From CAHJXF01 sp038254545 (GTDB taxonomy: Bacteria > Pseudomonadota > Gammaproteobacteria > Burkholderiales > Burkholderiaceae_D): a DNA stretch of 64,000 nt. Within the stretch, counting starts at the first letter, position 1. Each line of letters starts with the position of its first letter. Shown here in pieces: positions 19,086 through 28,752 of this stretch. Under the pieces are notes generated by a model. It had not been told where the DNA came from and made no database searches. It saw only the letters and a program-made list of their open reading frames with translations. The DNA is taken from assembly GCA_038254545.1 (NCBI GenBank), contig JBBSGB010000003.1, forward strand, positions 1 through 64,000, written 5' to 3'. The translations under genes were made by a program, and so were the position numbers.

Positions 19086-19574
19086 ATGACCGCAATCAAG
19101 GATTTCTTCAGCAGCCTGATGCTGGGCGAATTGCTCAAGGGCATGGCGCTCACCGGGCGCTACATGTTCGCGCGCAAGATCACGGTGCAATTTCCCGAAG
19201 AGAAGACGCCGAAGTCGCCGCGCTTTCGCGGGTTGCATGCGTTGCGCCGCTATCCCAATGGCGAAGAGCGTTGCATCGCCTGCAAGCTGTGCGAAGCAGT
19301 CTGCCCCGCGCTCGCGATCACGATCGAGTCCGAGGTGCGCGCCGACGGCACGCGCCGCACCACGCGCTACGACATCGACCTGGTCAAGTGCATCTTCTGC
19401 GGCTTCTGCGAAGAGAGCTGCCCGGTCGATTCGATCGTCGAGACCGACATCCTCGAGTACCACGGCGAGAAGCGCGGCGACCTGCACTACACGAAGGAGA
19501 TGTTGCTCGCGGTGGGCGACCGCTACGAAAAAGAAATCGCCGCGGCGCGCGAAGCCGACGCGCCTTATCGCTGA
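19086..19574 (+). CDS. nuoI: NADH-quinone oxidoreductase subunit I
   Basis: This is the 23-kDa ferredoxin-like subunit with clusters N6a and N6b. The 162-residue protein shows two four-Cys motifs: ERCIACKLCEAVCPALAI and VKCIFCGFCEESCPVDSIVE. It connects NuoG to NuoB in the electron wire. It is followed by a 72-base gap before nuoJ. Confidence 0.97.
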   Translation: MTAIKDFFSSLMLGELLKGMALTGRYMFARKITVQFPEEKTPKSPRFRGLHALRRYPNGEERCIACKLCEAVCPALAITIESEVRADGTRRTTRYDIDLVKCIFCGFCEESCPVDSIVETDILEYHGEKRGDLHYTKEMLLAVGDRYEKEIAAAREADAPYR

Positions 19575-19646
19575 AACGCTTCAAGGCCGCATTGATCGAC
19601 CATACGCATTCATCGACCCTACCCATCGACTTCACGCAGCGACCTC

Positions 19647-20252
19647 ATGGACTTCAAGGCTCTTCTCTTCTACCTCTTCGCGCTGGTCGCGGTGTATGCG
19701 GGGCTGCGCGTCGTCACGGCCAGGAACCCGATACACGCCGCGTTGTATCTGGTGCTCGCGTTCTTCACGACGGCGGCGATCTGGATGCTGCTCAAGGCCG
19801 AGTTCCTCGCGATCGCGCTGGTGCTGGTGTATGTCGGCGCGGTGATGGTGCTGTTCCTGTTCGTCGTGATGATGGTCGACATCAACTTCGACAAGTTGCG
19901 CGAGGGCTTCTGGACCAACCTGCCGCTCGCCGCGGGCGTGGGGGTGGTGATCGTGCTCGAGATGGCGTTCGTACTGCTGAAAACCTTCATCGTTCCCGAG
20001 AGTGCCGCCAACGCGCTCGTCATTCCGCCCGGTAGCAGCAACACGCGTGAGCTGGGGCGATTGATCTACACCGACTACGTCTATGCGTTCGAAGTCGCGG
20101 CCGTGGTGCTGCTGGTGGCGATCGTGGCGGCGGTCGCGCTGACCTTGCGTACGCGCAAAGACACCAAGGGCCAGGACCCCAACAAGCAGATCGCCGTGAA
20201 GGCGGCCGACCGCATGCGCATCGTGAAGATGGCTTCGGAGAAGCGGGAATGA
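19647..20252 (+). CDS. nuoJ: NADH-quinone oxidoreductase subunit J
   Basis: This five-helix membrane subunit lies next to the quinone site. The 201-residue protein begins MDFKALLFYLFALVAVYAGL and contains LVYVGAVMVLFLFVVMM, the third helix with the pi-bulge region, then a Lys/Arg-rich C-terminus. The ATG at 19647 is placed just before the first helix. Confidence 0.95.
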   Translation: MDFKALLFYLFALVAVYAGLRVVTARNPIHAALYLVLAFFTTAAIWMLLKAEFLAIALVLVYVGAVMVLFLFVVMMVDINFDKLREGFWTNLPLAAGVGVVIVLEMAFVLLKTFIVPESAANALVIPPGSSNTRELGRLIYTDYVYAFEVAAVVLLVAIVAAVALTLRTRKDTKGQDPNKQIAVKAADRMRIVKMASEKRE

Positions 20253-20277
20253 AGAGACGCACAAGCGCGGCAACGAC

Positions 20278-20583
20278 ATGCTGAGCCTCGCCCACTACCT
20301 CGTCTTCGGCGCGATCCTGTTCGCGATCAGCGTCATCGGCATATTTCTCAACCGCCGCAATATCATCGTGCTGTTGATGGCGATCGAACTGATGCTGCTC
20401 GCGGTCAACACCAACTTCATCGCGTTCTCGAATTACCTGGGCGACTACGCCGGCCAGGTATTCGTGTTCTTCATCCTGACGGTGGCAGCGGCCGAGTCGG
20501 CGATCGGCCTCGCGATCCTGGTCCTGCTGTTCCGTAACCTCGACACGATCAACGTCGAGGACCTCGACAAGCTGCAAGGGTGA
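20278..20583 (+). CDS. nuoK: NADH-quinone oxidoreductase subunit K
   Basis: This three-helix subunit resembles MrpC. The protein has 101 residues, the standard length. NRRNIIVLLMAIELMLLAVN carries the proton-path Glu of helix 2, and FFILTVAAAESAIGLAILVL carries the second Glu. It is followed by nuoL after four bases. Confidence 0.96.
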   Translation: MLSLAHYLVFGAILFAISVIGIFLNRRNIIVLLMAIELMLLAVNTNFIAFSNYLGDYAGQVFVFFILTVAAAESAIGLAILVLLFRNLDTINVEDLDKLQG

Positions 20584-20587
20584 TGCG

Positions 20588-22669
20588 ATGAACGCGACAT
20601 CAATAACCTTGTCTCCCACCATGCTTGCGGTCGTCCCGCTCGCCCCACTGGTTGGCGCGCTCATCGCCGGCCTGTTCGGCCGCGCCATCGGCCGCGCCAA
20701 CTCGCACCGCGTGGCCATTCTCGGCGTCACGATTTCCTTCGTGCTGTCGGTGATGATCTTCATCGACGTGACGAACGGCGCGCACTTCGACCAGGCGCTC
20801 TACACGTGGGCAGAGATCGGGGACATCAAGTTCGAGATCGGCTTTTTGATCGACTCGCTGACCGCGCTGATGATGGTGGTCGTCAGCTTCGTGTCGCTGA
20901 TGGTTCACATCTACACGATCGGCTACATGGCCGACGACCCCGGCTACCAGCGCTTCTTCTCGTACATCTCGCTGTTCACGTTCTCGATGCTGATGCTCGT
21001 GATGTCCAACAACATGCTCCAGCTCTTCTTCGGCTGGGAAGCGGTGGGGCTGGTGTCGTATCTCTTGATCGGCTTCTGGTACACGCGGCCGACCGCGATC
21101 TACGCGAACCTGAAAGCCTTCCTGGTCAATCGCGTCGGCGACTTCGGCTTCATCCTGGGCATCGGTCTCTTGCTCGCGTACGCGGGCTCGATGCATTACG
21201 CCGACGTGTTCGCGAAAGGTGAAGAGCTTGCGAAGCTGACCTTGCCGGGCACGAGCTGGATGCTGATCACGGTCGCGTGCGTTTGTCTCTTCATCGGCGC
21301 GATGGGCAAGTCGGCGCAGTTCCCGCTGCACGTGTGGCTGCCCGATTCGATGGAAGGCCCCACACCGATCTCCGCGCTGATTCACGCGGCAACGATGGTG
21401 ACGGCGGGCATCTTCATGGTGGCGCGCTTCTCGCCACTGTTCGAATTGTCCGACACGGCGCTGTCGTTCGTGCTGATCATCGGCGCGATTACGGCTCTCT
21501 TCATGGGCTTCCTGGGGGTCATTCAAAATGACATCAAACGTGTCGTCGCGTATTCGACACTTTCGCAGCTCGGCTACATGACCGTCGCGCTCGGCGCCTC
21601 CGCTTACTCGGCCGCGATCTTCCATCTGATGACGCACGCCTTCTTCAAGGCGCTGCTGTTCCTGGCTGCCGGTTCGGTGATCATTGGCCTGCATCACGAC
21701 CAGGACATCCGCAACATGGGCGGCGTGAAGAAGTACATGCCGATCACCTGGATCACGTCGCTGATCGGCTCGCTGGCGTTGATCGGTACGCCGTTCTTCG
21801 CGGGCTTCTATTCGAAGGACTCCCTCATCGAGGCGGTGGGCGAATCGCACATCGCGGGTTCGGGCTTCGCGTACTTCGCGGTGACGGCCAGCGTGTTCGT
21901 GACGGCGCTCTATTCGTTCCGCCTGTACTTCCTCGTCTTCCATGGCAAGGAGCGTTTCGGTGTGGTGGCGCATGGACATGCGCACGACGCGCATGCCGCC
22001 GCCTCGCTCGACGAGCACGAGGCGAGCGCCAGCCACGACGAGACCGCGGATGCGCACGAACATCACGGCCTCGCGCCCGGCGAGAAGCCGCACGAGACCT
22101 CGTGGGTCATCACGCTGCCGCTGTTCCTGCTCGCGATCCCGTCGGTCGTGATCGGCTTCCTCACCATCGGCCCGATCCTCTTTGGCGACTTTTTCAAGGG
22201 CGCGATCGTCGTCGGCGAAAACCATCACGCGATGGAGAAGCTCGCCGAGGAATTCCATGGCGCGCTCGCGATGGGCCTGCATGCCTTCCTGAGCGCGCCA
22301 TTCTGGCTCGCGCTCGCGGGCGTGGTGACCGCGTGGTACCTGTACCTCGTCAACCCCGCATTGCCCGCGAGGATCCAGGCGAAGACTGGCTGGCTCTATC
22401 GACTGCTCGACAACAAGTACTACGCGGATCGCTTCAACGAGATCGTGTTTGCGGCTGGCGCGCGGCGATTGGGGCGGGGTCTCTGGCGGCGCGGCGACCA
22501 GTCGTTCATCGACGGCGTGGTGGTGAACGGCAGCGCGCGTTTCGTCGGCTGGTTCGCGTCGGTGGTGCGGACCGCGCAGACCGGCTACATCTATCACTAC
22601 GCGTTCGCGATGATCATCGGCGTGCTCGTATTGATGTCCTGGTTCGTGCTGCGGCAGCCGCTCCATTGA
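20588..22669 (+). CDS. nuoL: NADH-quinone oxidoreductase subunit L
   Basis: This is the distal antiporter-like proton-pumping subunit with the long lateral helix. The protein has 693 residues. Helix 5 region FFGWEAVGLVSYLLIGFWY carries the key Glu. GKSAQFPLHVWLPDSMEGPT carries the key Lys, and THAFFKALLFLAAGSVI follows. Residues about 457-502 are a loop very rich in His, Asp and Glu (HGHAHDAH, then DAHEHHG), not needed for the fold and possibly metal-binding. The lateral helix and final membrane helix follow. Confidence 0.96.
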   Translation: MNATSITLSPTMLAVVPLAPLVGALIAGLFGRAIGRANSHRVAILGVTISFVLSVMIFIDVTNGAHFDQALYTWAEIGDIKFEIGFLIDSLTALMMVVVSFVSLMVHIYTIGYMADDPGYQRFFSYISLFTFSMLMLVMSNNMLQLFFGWEAVGLVSYLLIGFWYTRPTAIYANLKAFLVNRVGDFGFILGIGLLLAYAGSMHYADVFAKGEELAKLTLPGTSWMLITVACVCLFIGAMGKSAQFPLHVWLPDSMEGPTPISALIHAATMVTAGIFMVARFSPLFELSDTALSFVLIIGAITALFMGFLGVIQNDIKRVVAYSTLSQLGYMTVALGASAYSAAIFHLMTHAFFKALLFLAAGSVIIGLHHDQDIRNMGGVKKYMPITWITSLIGSLALIGTPFFAGFYSKDSLIEAVGESHIAGSGFAYFAVTASVFVTALYSFRLYFLVFHGKERFGVVAHGHAHDAHAAASLDEHEASASHDETADAHEHHGLAPGEKPHETSWVITLPLFLLAIPSVVIGFLTIGPILFGDFFKGAIVVGENHHAMEKLAEEFHGALAMGLHAFLSAPFWLALAGVVTAWYLYLVNPALPARIQAKTGWLYRLLDNKYYADRFNEIVFAAGARRLGRGLWRRGDQSFIDGVVVNGSARFVGWFASVVRTAQTGYIYHYAFAMIIGVLVLMSWFVLRQPLH

Positions 22670-22741
22670 AAGACTAGCTTGAAGAAAACGCCATGCCGCG
22701 CGGCGCGCGAGCCGTGAGCGCGCGCGACCGAAAATAAGAAG

Positions 22742-24238
22742 ATGCATTCAACGATTCCACATTCCATCCCGTTGCTCAGCCTGTCGATCTGGATCCCGAT
22801 CGTCTCCGGCCTCGTGCTGCTCGTGATCGGTCGCGACGATCGTGCGCCCATGGTGCGATGGATGGCGCTGGCCGCCTCGATCGTCAGCTTCCTCGTCACG
22901 ATCCCGCTGTATATCGGCTTCGACACCAGCACGGCAGCGATGCAGTTCGTCGAGCGCGCGCCGTGGATCGAGCGCTTCGCGGTCAACTACGCGCTCGGCA
23001 TCGACGGCATCGCGTTGTGGTTCGTATTGCTGACGGCCTTCATCACGGTCGTGACCGTGATCTCGGCATGGGAAGTGATCGAGGACAACGTCGCCGGCTA
23101 CATGGCGTCGTTCCTGATCCTGTCGGGCGTGATGATCGGCGTGTTCTGCGCCACCGACGGCCTGCTCTTCTACGTGTTCTTCGAAGCGACTCTGGCCCCG
23201 ATGTATCTGATCATCGGCATCTGGGGCGGGCCCAATCGCGTCTACGCGTCGATCAAGTTCTTCCTCTACACCTTCCTCGGTTCGCTGCTCACGCTGGTCG
23301 CGATCATCTACCTCTGGTACAAGTCCGGCGGCAGTTTCGAGATCGCGACCTGGCACAAGCTGCCGCTCTCGATCGAAGCGCAGACGCTGATCTTCATCGC
23401 GTTCTTCATGGCGTTCGCAGTCAAGGTGCCGATGTGGCCGGTGCACACGTGGCTTCCCGACGCGCACGTCGAAGCGCCCACCGGCGGCTCGGTGGTGCTG
23501 GCCGCAATCATGCTGAAGCTCGGCGCCTACGGCTTCGCGCGCTTCTCGCTGCCGATCGCGCCCGATGCCAGCCATCAGTTGGCGGGATTCGTGATCGCGC
23601 TCTCATTGATCGCGGTGATCTACATCGGCTTCGTCGCGATGGTGCAGACCGACATGAAGAAACTGGTCGCGTACTCGTCGATCGCGCACATGGGCTTCGT
23701 CACGCTCGGCTTCTTCATCTTCAGCCCGCTGGGCGTGGAAGGCGCGATCGCGCAGATGATCTCGCACGGCTTCATCTCGGGCGCGATGTTCCTGTGCATC
23801 GGCGTGCTCTACGATCGCATGCACTCACGCGACATCGCCGACTACGGCGGCGTGGTCAACACCATGCCGAAGTTCGCCGCCTTCTTCATGCTGTTCTCGA
23901 TGGCCAACTGCGGCATGCCCGCGACTTCGGGTTTCGTCGGCGAGTTCATGGTGATCCTGGCGGCGGTGCGTTTCGATTTCTGGATCGGCCTGCTGGCAGC
24001 GGTTGCGCTGATCCTGGGCGCGGCCTATTCGCTGTGGATGTACAAGCGCGTCGCGTTCGGCGCAGTCGCCAACGACAGGGTCGCCGCGTTGAAGGACATC
24101 GGCGCGCGCGAGTTCTTGATGCTCGCGCTGCTGGCCGCGGCGACGCTCTACATGGGCATCGTGCCCAAGCCCTTCACCGACGTGATGCATGCGTCAGTCG
24201 TGAACCTGCTGCAGCACGTCGCGCAGTCGAAGCTCTAA
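22742..24238 (+). CDS. nuoM: NADH-quinone oxidoreductase subunit M
   Basis: This is the second antiporter-like proton pump. The 498-residue protein has about fourteen membrane helices. VFFEATLAPMYLIIGIWGG carries the Glu, KVPMWPVHTWLPDAHVEAPT the Lys, and YSSIAHMGFVTLGFF the second channel. The 72-base gap after nuoL holds only a GC-rich inverted segment and the ribosome site AAGAAG. Confidence 0.96.
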   Translation: MHSTIPHSIPLLSLSIWIPIVSGLVLLVIGRDDRAPMVRWMALAASIVSFLVTIPLYIGFDTSTAAMQFVERAPWIERFAVNYALGIDGIALWFVLLTAFITVVTVISAWEVIEDNVAGYMASFLILSGVMIGVFCATDGLLFYVFFEATLAPMYLIIGIWGGPNRVYASIKFFLYTFLGSLLTLVAIIYLWYKSGGSFEIATWHKLPLSIEAQTLIFIAFFMAFAVKVPMWPVHTWLPDAHVEAPTGGSVVLAAIMLKLGAYGFARFSLPIAPDASHQLAGFVIALSLIAVIYIGFVAMVQTDMKKLVAYSSIAHMGFVTLGFFIFSPLGVEGAIAQMISHGFISGAMFLCIGVLYDRMHSRDIADYGGVVNTMPKFAAFFMLFSMANCGMPATSGFVGEFMVILAAVRFDFWIGLLAAVALILGAAYSLWMYKRVAFGAVANDRVAALKDIGAREFLMLALLAAATLYMGIVPKPFTDVMHASVVNLLQHVAQSKL

Positions 24239-24262
24239 GCGCCGCATCTCGAGCGACCCCTC

Positions 24263-25774
24263 ATGAACCCCGTCGTCTTCCCGAACATCGATCTCATCCC
24301 CGCGTATCCGGAGATCTTTCTCCTGGTCGCCGCGTCCGCGGTGCTGCTGGTCGACATGTTCGTGTCCGATGCGCGCCGGCTCGTCACCTACTGGCTGAGC
24401 ATCGGGATTCTCGCGGTCTGCGCGGTGCTGAACGCGCTCTACCTGATCGACGGCAGCACTTGGTACACCTTCGGCAACATGTTCGTCGGCGACCCGATGG
24501 CGAACCTGCTCAAGCTCGCCACGTCGGTTGCAGTCATCATCACGCTGATCTATTCGCACGACTACATGGTCGATCGCGGCATCGTATCGGGCGAACGCGG
24601 CGGCGAATTCTATCCGCTGGTGCTGTTCGCGGTGCTCGGCCAGTTCGTGATGATCTCGGCCAACAATTTCCTGTCGGTCTATCTCGGGCTCGAGCTGATG
24701 TCGCTGGCGTTCTACGCGTTGGTCGCCCTGCGGCGCGATCACACCGCATCGACCGAAGCGGCCATGAAGTACTTCATCCTCGGGGCGCTGTCGTCGGGCT
24801 TTTTGCTCTACGGCATGTCGATGCTCTACGGCGCGACCGGTACGCTCGACCTGACCGTGCTCTCCAGGCAGCTCGATGCCGGCGTTGCGAATCGCACCAT
24901 CCTGGTATTCGGCCTGGTGTTCATCGTCGCCGGTCTCGCGTTCAAGCTCGGCGCGGTGCCGTTCCACATGTGGATCCCGGACGTCTATCAGGGCGCGCCA
25001 TCGGCCGTGACGCTGGTGGTGGGCGGCGCGCCCAAGCTCGCGGCGTTCGCGATCGTGCTGCGCCTCCTGGTGGAAGGCATGGTCGCGCTCGCGTTCGACT
25101 GGCAGCAGATGCTGACGATCCTCGCGGTGCTGTCGCTCGCGCTCGGCAACATCGCGGCGATCGCGCAGACCAGCATCAAGCGCATGCTCGGCTACTCGAC
25201 CATCTCGCACATGGGCTTCCTGCTGCTCGGCATGCTCGCGGGCATCATCAACGGCAATGCCTACTCTGCGGCGAGCGCGTACAGCTCGGCACTGTTCTAC
25301 GCGGTCATCTACGCGTTGACGACATGCGCGGCCTTTGGTGTCTTGCTCGCGATGTCCAGAAACGGCTACGAGGCCGACCACATCGACGACTTCAAGGGTC
25401 TGCACCGCCGCAACCCGTGGGCCGCACTGGTGATGCTGATCACGATGTTCTCGCTGGCCGGCGTGCCGCCAACGGTGGGCTTCTATGCGAAGTTCTCGGT
25501 GCTCGCCGCGGCATTCGCCACCGGCGCGGTGTGGCTGGTGGTGTTCGCGGTGATGATGTCGCTGGTGGGCGCGTATTACTACCTGCGCATTGTCAAGCTG
25601 ATGTATTTCGACGAGCCGGTTGCCGAGGCGGCGATCGCGGGATGGGGCAGCGGCCGCATCGATGCGCGCGTCGTGCTGATCGTCAACGGCATCGCGTTGC
25701 TGGTGCTCGGCATCGTGCCCGACTCGCTGATGCATGCGTGCGTGACGGCGATGGCGCGCACTCTCGCAAGCTGA
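24263..25774 (+). CDS. nuoN: NADH-quinone oxidoreductase subunit N
   Basis: This is the third antiporter-like proton pump, next to NuoK. The protein has 503 residues. LGLELMSLAFYALVALRRD carries the Glu, KLGAVPFHMWIPDVYQGAPS the Lys, and YSTISHMGFLLLGM the later channel. It closes the nuo operon, and a Nudix gene follows in the same direction after 50 bases. Confidence 0.96.
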   Translation: MNPVVFPNIDLIPAYPEIFLLVAASAVLLVDMFVSDARRLVTYWLSIGILAVCAVLNALYLIDGSTWYTFGNMFVGDPMANLLKLATSVAVIITLIYSHDYMVDRGIVSGERGGEFYPLVLFAVLGQFVMISANNFLSVYLGLELMSLAFYALVALRRDHTASTEAAMKYFILGALSSGFLLYGMSMLYGATGTLDLTVLSRQLDAGVANRTILVFGLVFIVAGLAFKLGAVPFHMWIPDVYQGAPSAVTLVVGGAPKLAAFAIVLRLLVEGMVALAFDWQQMLTILAVLSLALGNIAAIAQTSIKRMLGYSTISHMGFLLLGMLAGIINGNAYSAASAYSSALFYAVIYALTTCAAFGVLLAMSRNGYEADHIDDFKGLHRRNPWAALVMLITMFSLAGVPPTVGFYAKFSVLAAAFATGAVWLVVFAVMMSLVGAYYYLRIVKLMYFDEPVAEAAIAGWGSGRIDARVVLIVNGIALLVLGIVPDSLMHACVTAMARTLAS

Positions 25775-25824
25775 CGCGCAGGCGATGTGCAGCCGCCGTT
25801 CAATTTGCGAACGAGGCGATCGTC

Positions 25825-26406
25825 ATGAGTGACGACAGCCATCTCGTCGAAGTCACGCTGAAATCCGAGCGCGTATTCGACGGCGTCTTCCTGCACGCCA
25901 ATCGCGATACGGTGCGCTTGCCGGACGGCAAGGAAACCGCGCGCGAATATATCCTGCATCCGGGCGCGGTGATGATGATCCCGCTGCTCGGCAACGGTCA
26001 GGTCGTGATGGAGCGGCAATGGCGGCATCCGTTGTCGCGCGCCTTCATCGAATTTCCCGCAGGCAAGATCGACGAGGGCGAGCCGCCGCTTGCAACCTGC
26101 AGCCGCGAGCTGCGCGAAGAGACTGGCTATGTCGCCGAGCGCTTCACGTTGCTTGCGACCATCAACAACGCGATCTCGTATTCGAACGAGCACATCGACA
26201 TCTACCTCGCGGAAGGTTTGACCGCGGGCGAGCGCAAGCTCGACGACGGCGAGTTCCTGGACGTCTTCACGGTGCGCGCCTCACAAGTGCTGGCGTGGGT
26301 GCGCGACGGAACCATCACCGATGTCAAGACCATCATCGGGGCCTTCTGGCTCGAGAAGATTTTAAGCGGCGTGTGGGCGCGCGAACGCGCGTCGCGGCAG
26401 AGTTGA
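25825..26406 (+). CDS. Nudix hydrolase, probably ADP-ribose pyrophosphatase
   Basis: The 193-residue protein has a complete Nudix box at about 82-104, starting GKIDEGEPP and ending RELREETGY, with the REXXEE metal-binding glutamates. Upstream VVMERQWRHPLSRAFIEFPA fits the ADP-ribose pyrophosphatase subgroup, which cleaves ADP-ribose to AMP and ribose 5-phosphate. I chose the ATG at 25825. The same frame stays open for kilobases upstream through nuoM and nuoN, but that is a shadow. Its place right after nuoN may allow read-through, and an NADH-linked role is only a guess. Confidence 0.9.
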   Translation: MSDDSHLVEVTLKSERVFDGVFLHANRDTVRLPDGKETAREYILHPGAVMMIPLLGNGQVVMERQWRHPLSRAFIEFPAGKIDEGEPPLATCSRELREETGYVAERFTLLATINNAISYSNEHIDIYLAEGLTAGERKLDDGEFLDVFTVRASQVLAWVRDGTITDVKTIIGAFWLEKILSGVWARERASRQS

Positions 26407-26434
26407 CGCGCTGCGCGACGCCGATCGCCGACTT

Positions 26435-26917
26435 TCAAGCCTGCGGCAAAGTCACTCCCAACGTCACACCCCACACCAGGTGTGAAAGCATGATCGAAAC
26501 CGGCGTGCGCGCCCCGTAGTTCAGACCGAGAAAGCCCGGCGGCTCGAGTTGACGAACGGCAGTCGGTCCTTCGTGCTCGCTGGCCATGCGCGGATGCAGG
26601 CCCGGCAGCAAGGTGACGCCGAACGTCAGAAAGAACGCGCCTTGCGCAGCGCCGAAGATCAGGCCTTTCCACCACGTCGCGCCGTGCCAGGCATGGAACG
26701 CGAACAGATACAGCAAGGAGAACACGACGCCGATCGCAATGTGCAGCAGCACCCCGTAGATTTTCGCGCGGTCGCGATCGGGCGTGAACATCGTGCCCAG
26801 CAGGTAGGGAATGTTCATGCGCGTGAAGCCGAAGCCCTGACTCGCGGCAAGCAAGGTCGTGAACACGATCGAGGCGAACACGCCCCAGAACACGGTTTCG
26901 GCCAGCATCATCATCAT
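26435..26917 (-). CDS. Small membrane protein coupled to the GH15 gene
   Basis: The 160-residue protein has about four hydrophobic segments (5-25, 52-72, 84-105 and 140-158), predicting an inner-membrane protein. I do not recognise a named domain. It begins with four ATG codons in a row, and its first ATG overlaps the GH15 stop as ATGA, so it is translated after the glycosidase. There are no catalytic-looking motifs. The central segment PGLHPRMASEHEGPT is polar. Confidence 0.7.
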   Translation of the reverse strand: MMMMLAETVFWGVFASIVFTTLLAASQGFGFTRMNIPYLLGTMFTPDRDRAKIYGVLLHIAIGVVFSLLYLFAFHAWHGATWWKGLIFGAAQGAFFLTFGVTLLPGLHPRMASEHEGPTAVRQLEPPGFLGLNYGARTPVSIMLSHLVWGVTLGVTLPQA

Positions 26918-28752
26918 GGCGATACACCTTCCTTTCGTGCGCGTTCAGCGATCGACAGCGCGGCATTGATCAGGCCGACATGGGTGAAGTTCTGCGGCAC
27001 GTTGCCCAGCGCATGTCCGGTGTCCGGCTCGATCTCCTCGGACAGCAGGCCGACGTCGTTGGCATAGGCGGCGGTCGCCTCGAACGCGGCGCGCGCCTCG
27101 GCCAGCGTGCCGCCGCCGCGGGCCAGGTGATCGGCGAGCCAGAACGAGCAGATGCCGAAGGCGCCGTCGTCGCCGGCCTCCTTGTTGCGGAACAGCAGTC
27201 CGGGCGCTGGTGAAAGTTCGGACATCAGGCGGACGAAGGTGCCGCGCATGCGCGCGGAGTCCGGCGGATCGAAGCCATACCAGCCCAGCAGCAGCGCGGT
27301 CGCGTCGAGCTGGTCACCGCCGAGCACCGAGACATAGCTGTTCAACTTCTCGTTGTAGCCGCGTGCATGGACTTGTTGATATATCTCATCGCGCGTGCGC
27401 TCGAACAGCGCGCGATGGCGCGTGCGCATCAGGTCGCGGTCCTGCAGATCGATCAGGCGATCGAGCGCGGTCCAGCACAGTGCCAACGAATGCGTGTGCT
27501 GCTGGGGCCCGTCCCTGGGTTCCCAGATGCCGGCGTCGGGCGTACGCCAATGCTTGCAGACGTAACGACCGAAACCCTCCATCACGCCGCAGGCGGCGCG
27601 GGTCAGCCTGTGCCCGGCGAGCGTGACGCGCCAGACCGAGTCGATGACCTCGCCGTACGAGTCGAGCTGCAACTGGTCGGCGGCGCCGTTGCCGGTCTGT
27701 ACCGGACTCGCATCCTGGTAACCCGCGAGATCCGGCACCACTGCTTCCTTCGGCGGCGTGCGCCCATAGACGTCATACAGAACCATAAGTTTGGGCTGCG
27801 TCAACTGGGTCGAGTGCAGCAGCCATTGGGTGAAGCCCTGCGCCTCTTCCGGATGGCCGATCTCGAGCATGCCGCGCACCATGAAGGTCGCATCGCGCAG
27901 CCAGCAATAGCGATAGTCCCAGTTGTTCTTCCCGCCGCGCACCTCGGGCAACGAAGTGGTCGCTGCGGCGACGACCGCACCGCTGGGCGCGAACGACAAC
28001 AGGCGCACGGTGATCGCACTGCGCCTGACCAGCGCCGCATAGGGACCATCGTAGCTTGTGCGCGACGACCAAAGCTGCCAAGCGTTCAGTGTGCGAGCGA
28101 GCGTCTCGCGTGTCGCTGCTCCGAGGGGCGGCAGCACGGCGGCCGCATCGGCGCTCCAGGTCAACGAGCAATGGAGGCTCTCTCCTTCGCGCAGCGTCTT
28201 CACGCCGGACGCGCCGAGGCCATCCGCATCGCGTGTCAGGTCGATGTCGCAGCGTAGCGTGAGCAAGCCGCGACGCGTGTCGATGCGAATGCCGAGCTTG
28301 CCGCGGTCGCGCAGCCTGTCGTTCCACTGGCCAAAGCCGGTGCGCGGTTCGAAGCGGACTTCGATTGCGCCTTCACCCTTCGTGCACGTCAGCACGCGGA
28401 CGAGTTCGTGCTCGGGCATCAGCATCCGCCGCTGCCCTTCCGGGGTCGCGATCGGCATCGCGTCAGTGAGCGTGAACTCGCCACCGTCGGTCATAAACGT
28501 CGTTTGCAGTACCGCCGTTTCGCCGATGTACTCGCGCGTCGAGCGGAAGGGCACTTGCGGCCGGATGCTGAACATGCCGCCGCGTTCACAGTCCACCAGT
28601 GCGGCAAAGATCGCGGGGCTGTCGAAGCGCGGCCAGCAGAGCCAATCGATTGCGCCGGCGCGCGACACCAGCGCCGCAGAGCGGCAGTCGCCGATGATGG
28701 CGTAATCCTCGATCGGCACATGGCCGACTGCGCGGGCGATGGTCATCTGCAT
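26914..28752 (-). CDS. Glycoside hydrolase family 15 protein (glucoamylase/trehalase-like)
   Basis: The protein has about 612 residues. The N-terminal beta-sandwich opens with PIEDYAIIGDCRSAALVSRA and DWLCWPRFDSPAIFAAL, as in bacterial GH15 proteins. The (alpha/alpha)6 catalytic barrel has KNNWDYRYCWLRDATFMVRG, then TPDAGIWEPRDGPQQHTHS with the likely catalytic-acid Glu. These enzymes release glucose from alpha-glucans or split trehalose. There is no signal peptide, so action is cytosolic. The start is uncertain: ATG at 28752, 28746 and 28806 are all possible and the frame is open to 29043. I chose 28752 because family members begin close to the IEDY motif. Confidence 0.85.
   Translation of the reverse strand: MQMTIARAVGHVPIEDYAIIGDCRSAALVSRAGAIDWLCWPRFDSPAIFAALVDCERGGMFSIRPQVPFRSTREYIGETAVLQTTFMTDGGEFTLTDAMPIATPEGQRRMLMPEHELVRVLTCTKGEGAIEVRFEPRTGFGQWNDRLRDRGKLGIRIDTRRGLLTLRCDIDLTRDADGLGASGVKTLREGESLHCSLTWSADAAAVLPPLGAATRETLARTLNAWQLWSSRTSYDGPYAALVRRSAITVRLLSFAPSGAVVAAATTSLPEVRGGKNNWDYRYCWLRDATFMVRGMLEIGHPEEAQGFTQWLLHSTQLTQPKLMVLYDVYGRTPPKEAVVPDLAGYQDASPVQTGNGAADQLQLDSYGEVIDSVWRVTLAGHRLTRAACGVMEGFGRYVCKHWRTPDAGIWEPRDGPQQHTHSLALCWTALDRLIDLQDRDLMRTRHRALFERTRDEIYQQVHARGYNEKLNSYVSVLGGDQLDATALLLGWYGFDPPDSARMRGTFVRLMSELSPAPGLLFRNKEAGDDGAFGICSFWLADHLARGGGTLAEARAAFEATAAYANDVGLLSEEIEPDTGHALGNVPQNFTHVGLINAALSIAERARKEGVSP

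Noticed and set aside
22670..22741. GC-rich inverted segment between nuoL and nuoM as a terminator
   Set aside because: No T run follows, and termination here would silence nuoM and nuoN. It is probably a chance CG-rich stem.
20600..22747. A 715-codon frame antisense to nuoL
   Set aside because: The composition is almost only Arg, His, Glu and Asp, as expected from the reverse of a membrane protein gene.
22858..26406. An open frame of 1,182 codons across nuoM, nuoN and the Nudix gene
   Set aside because: Only the last 193 codons encode a recognisable protein (Nudix). The rest is an Arg/Ala-rich shadow frame of nuoM and nuoN, usual in GC-rich DNA.
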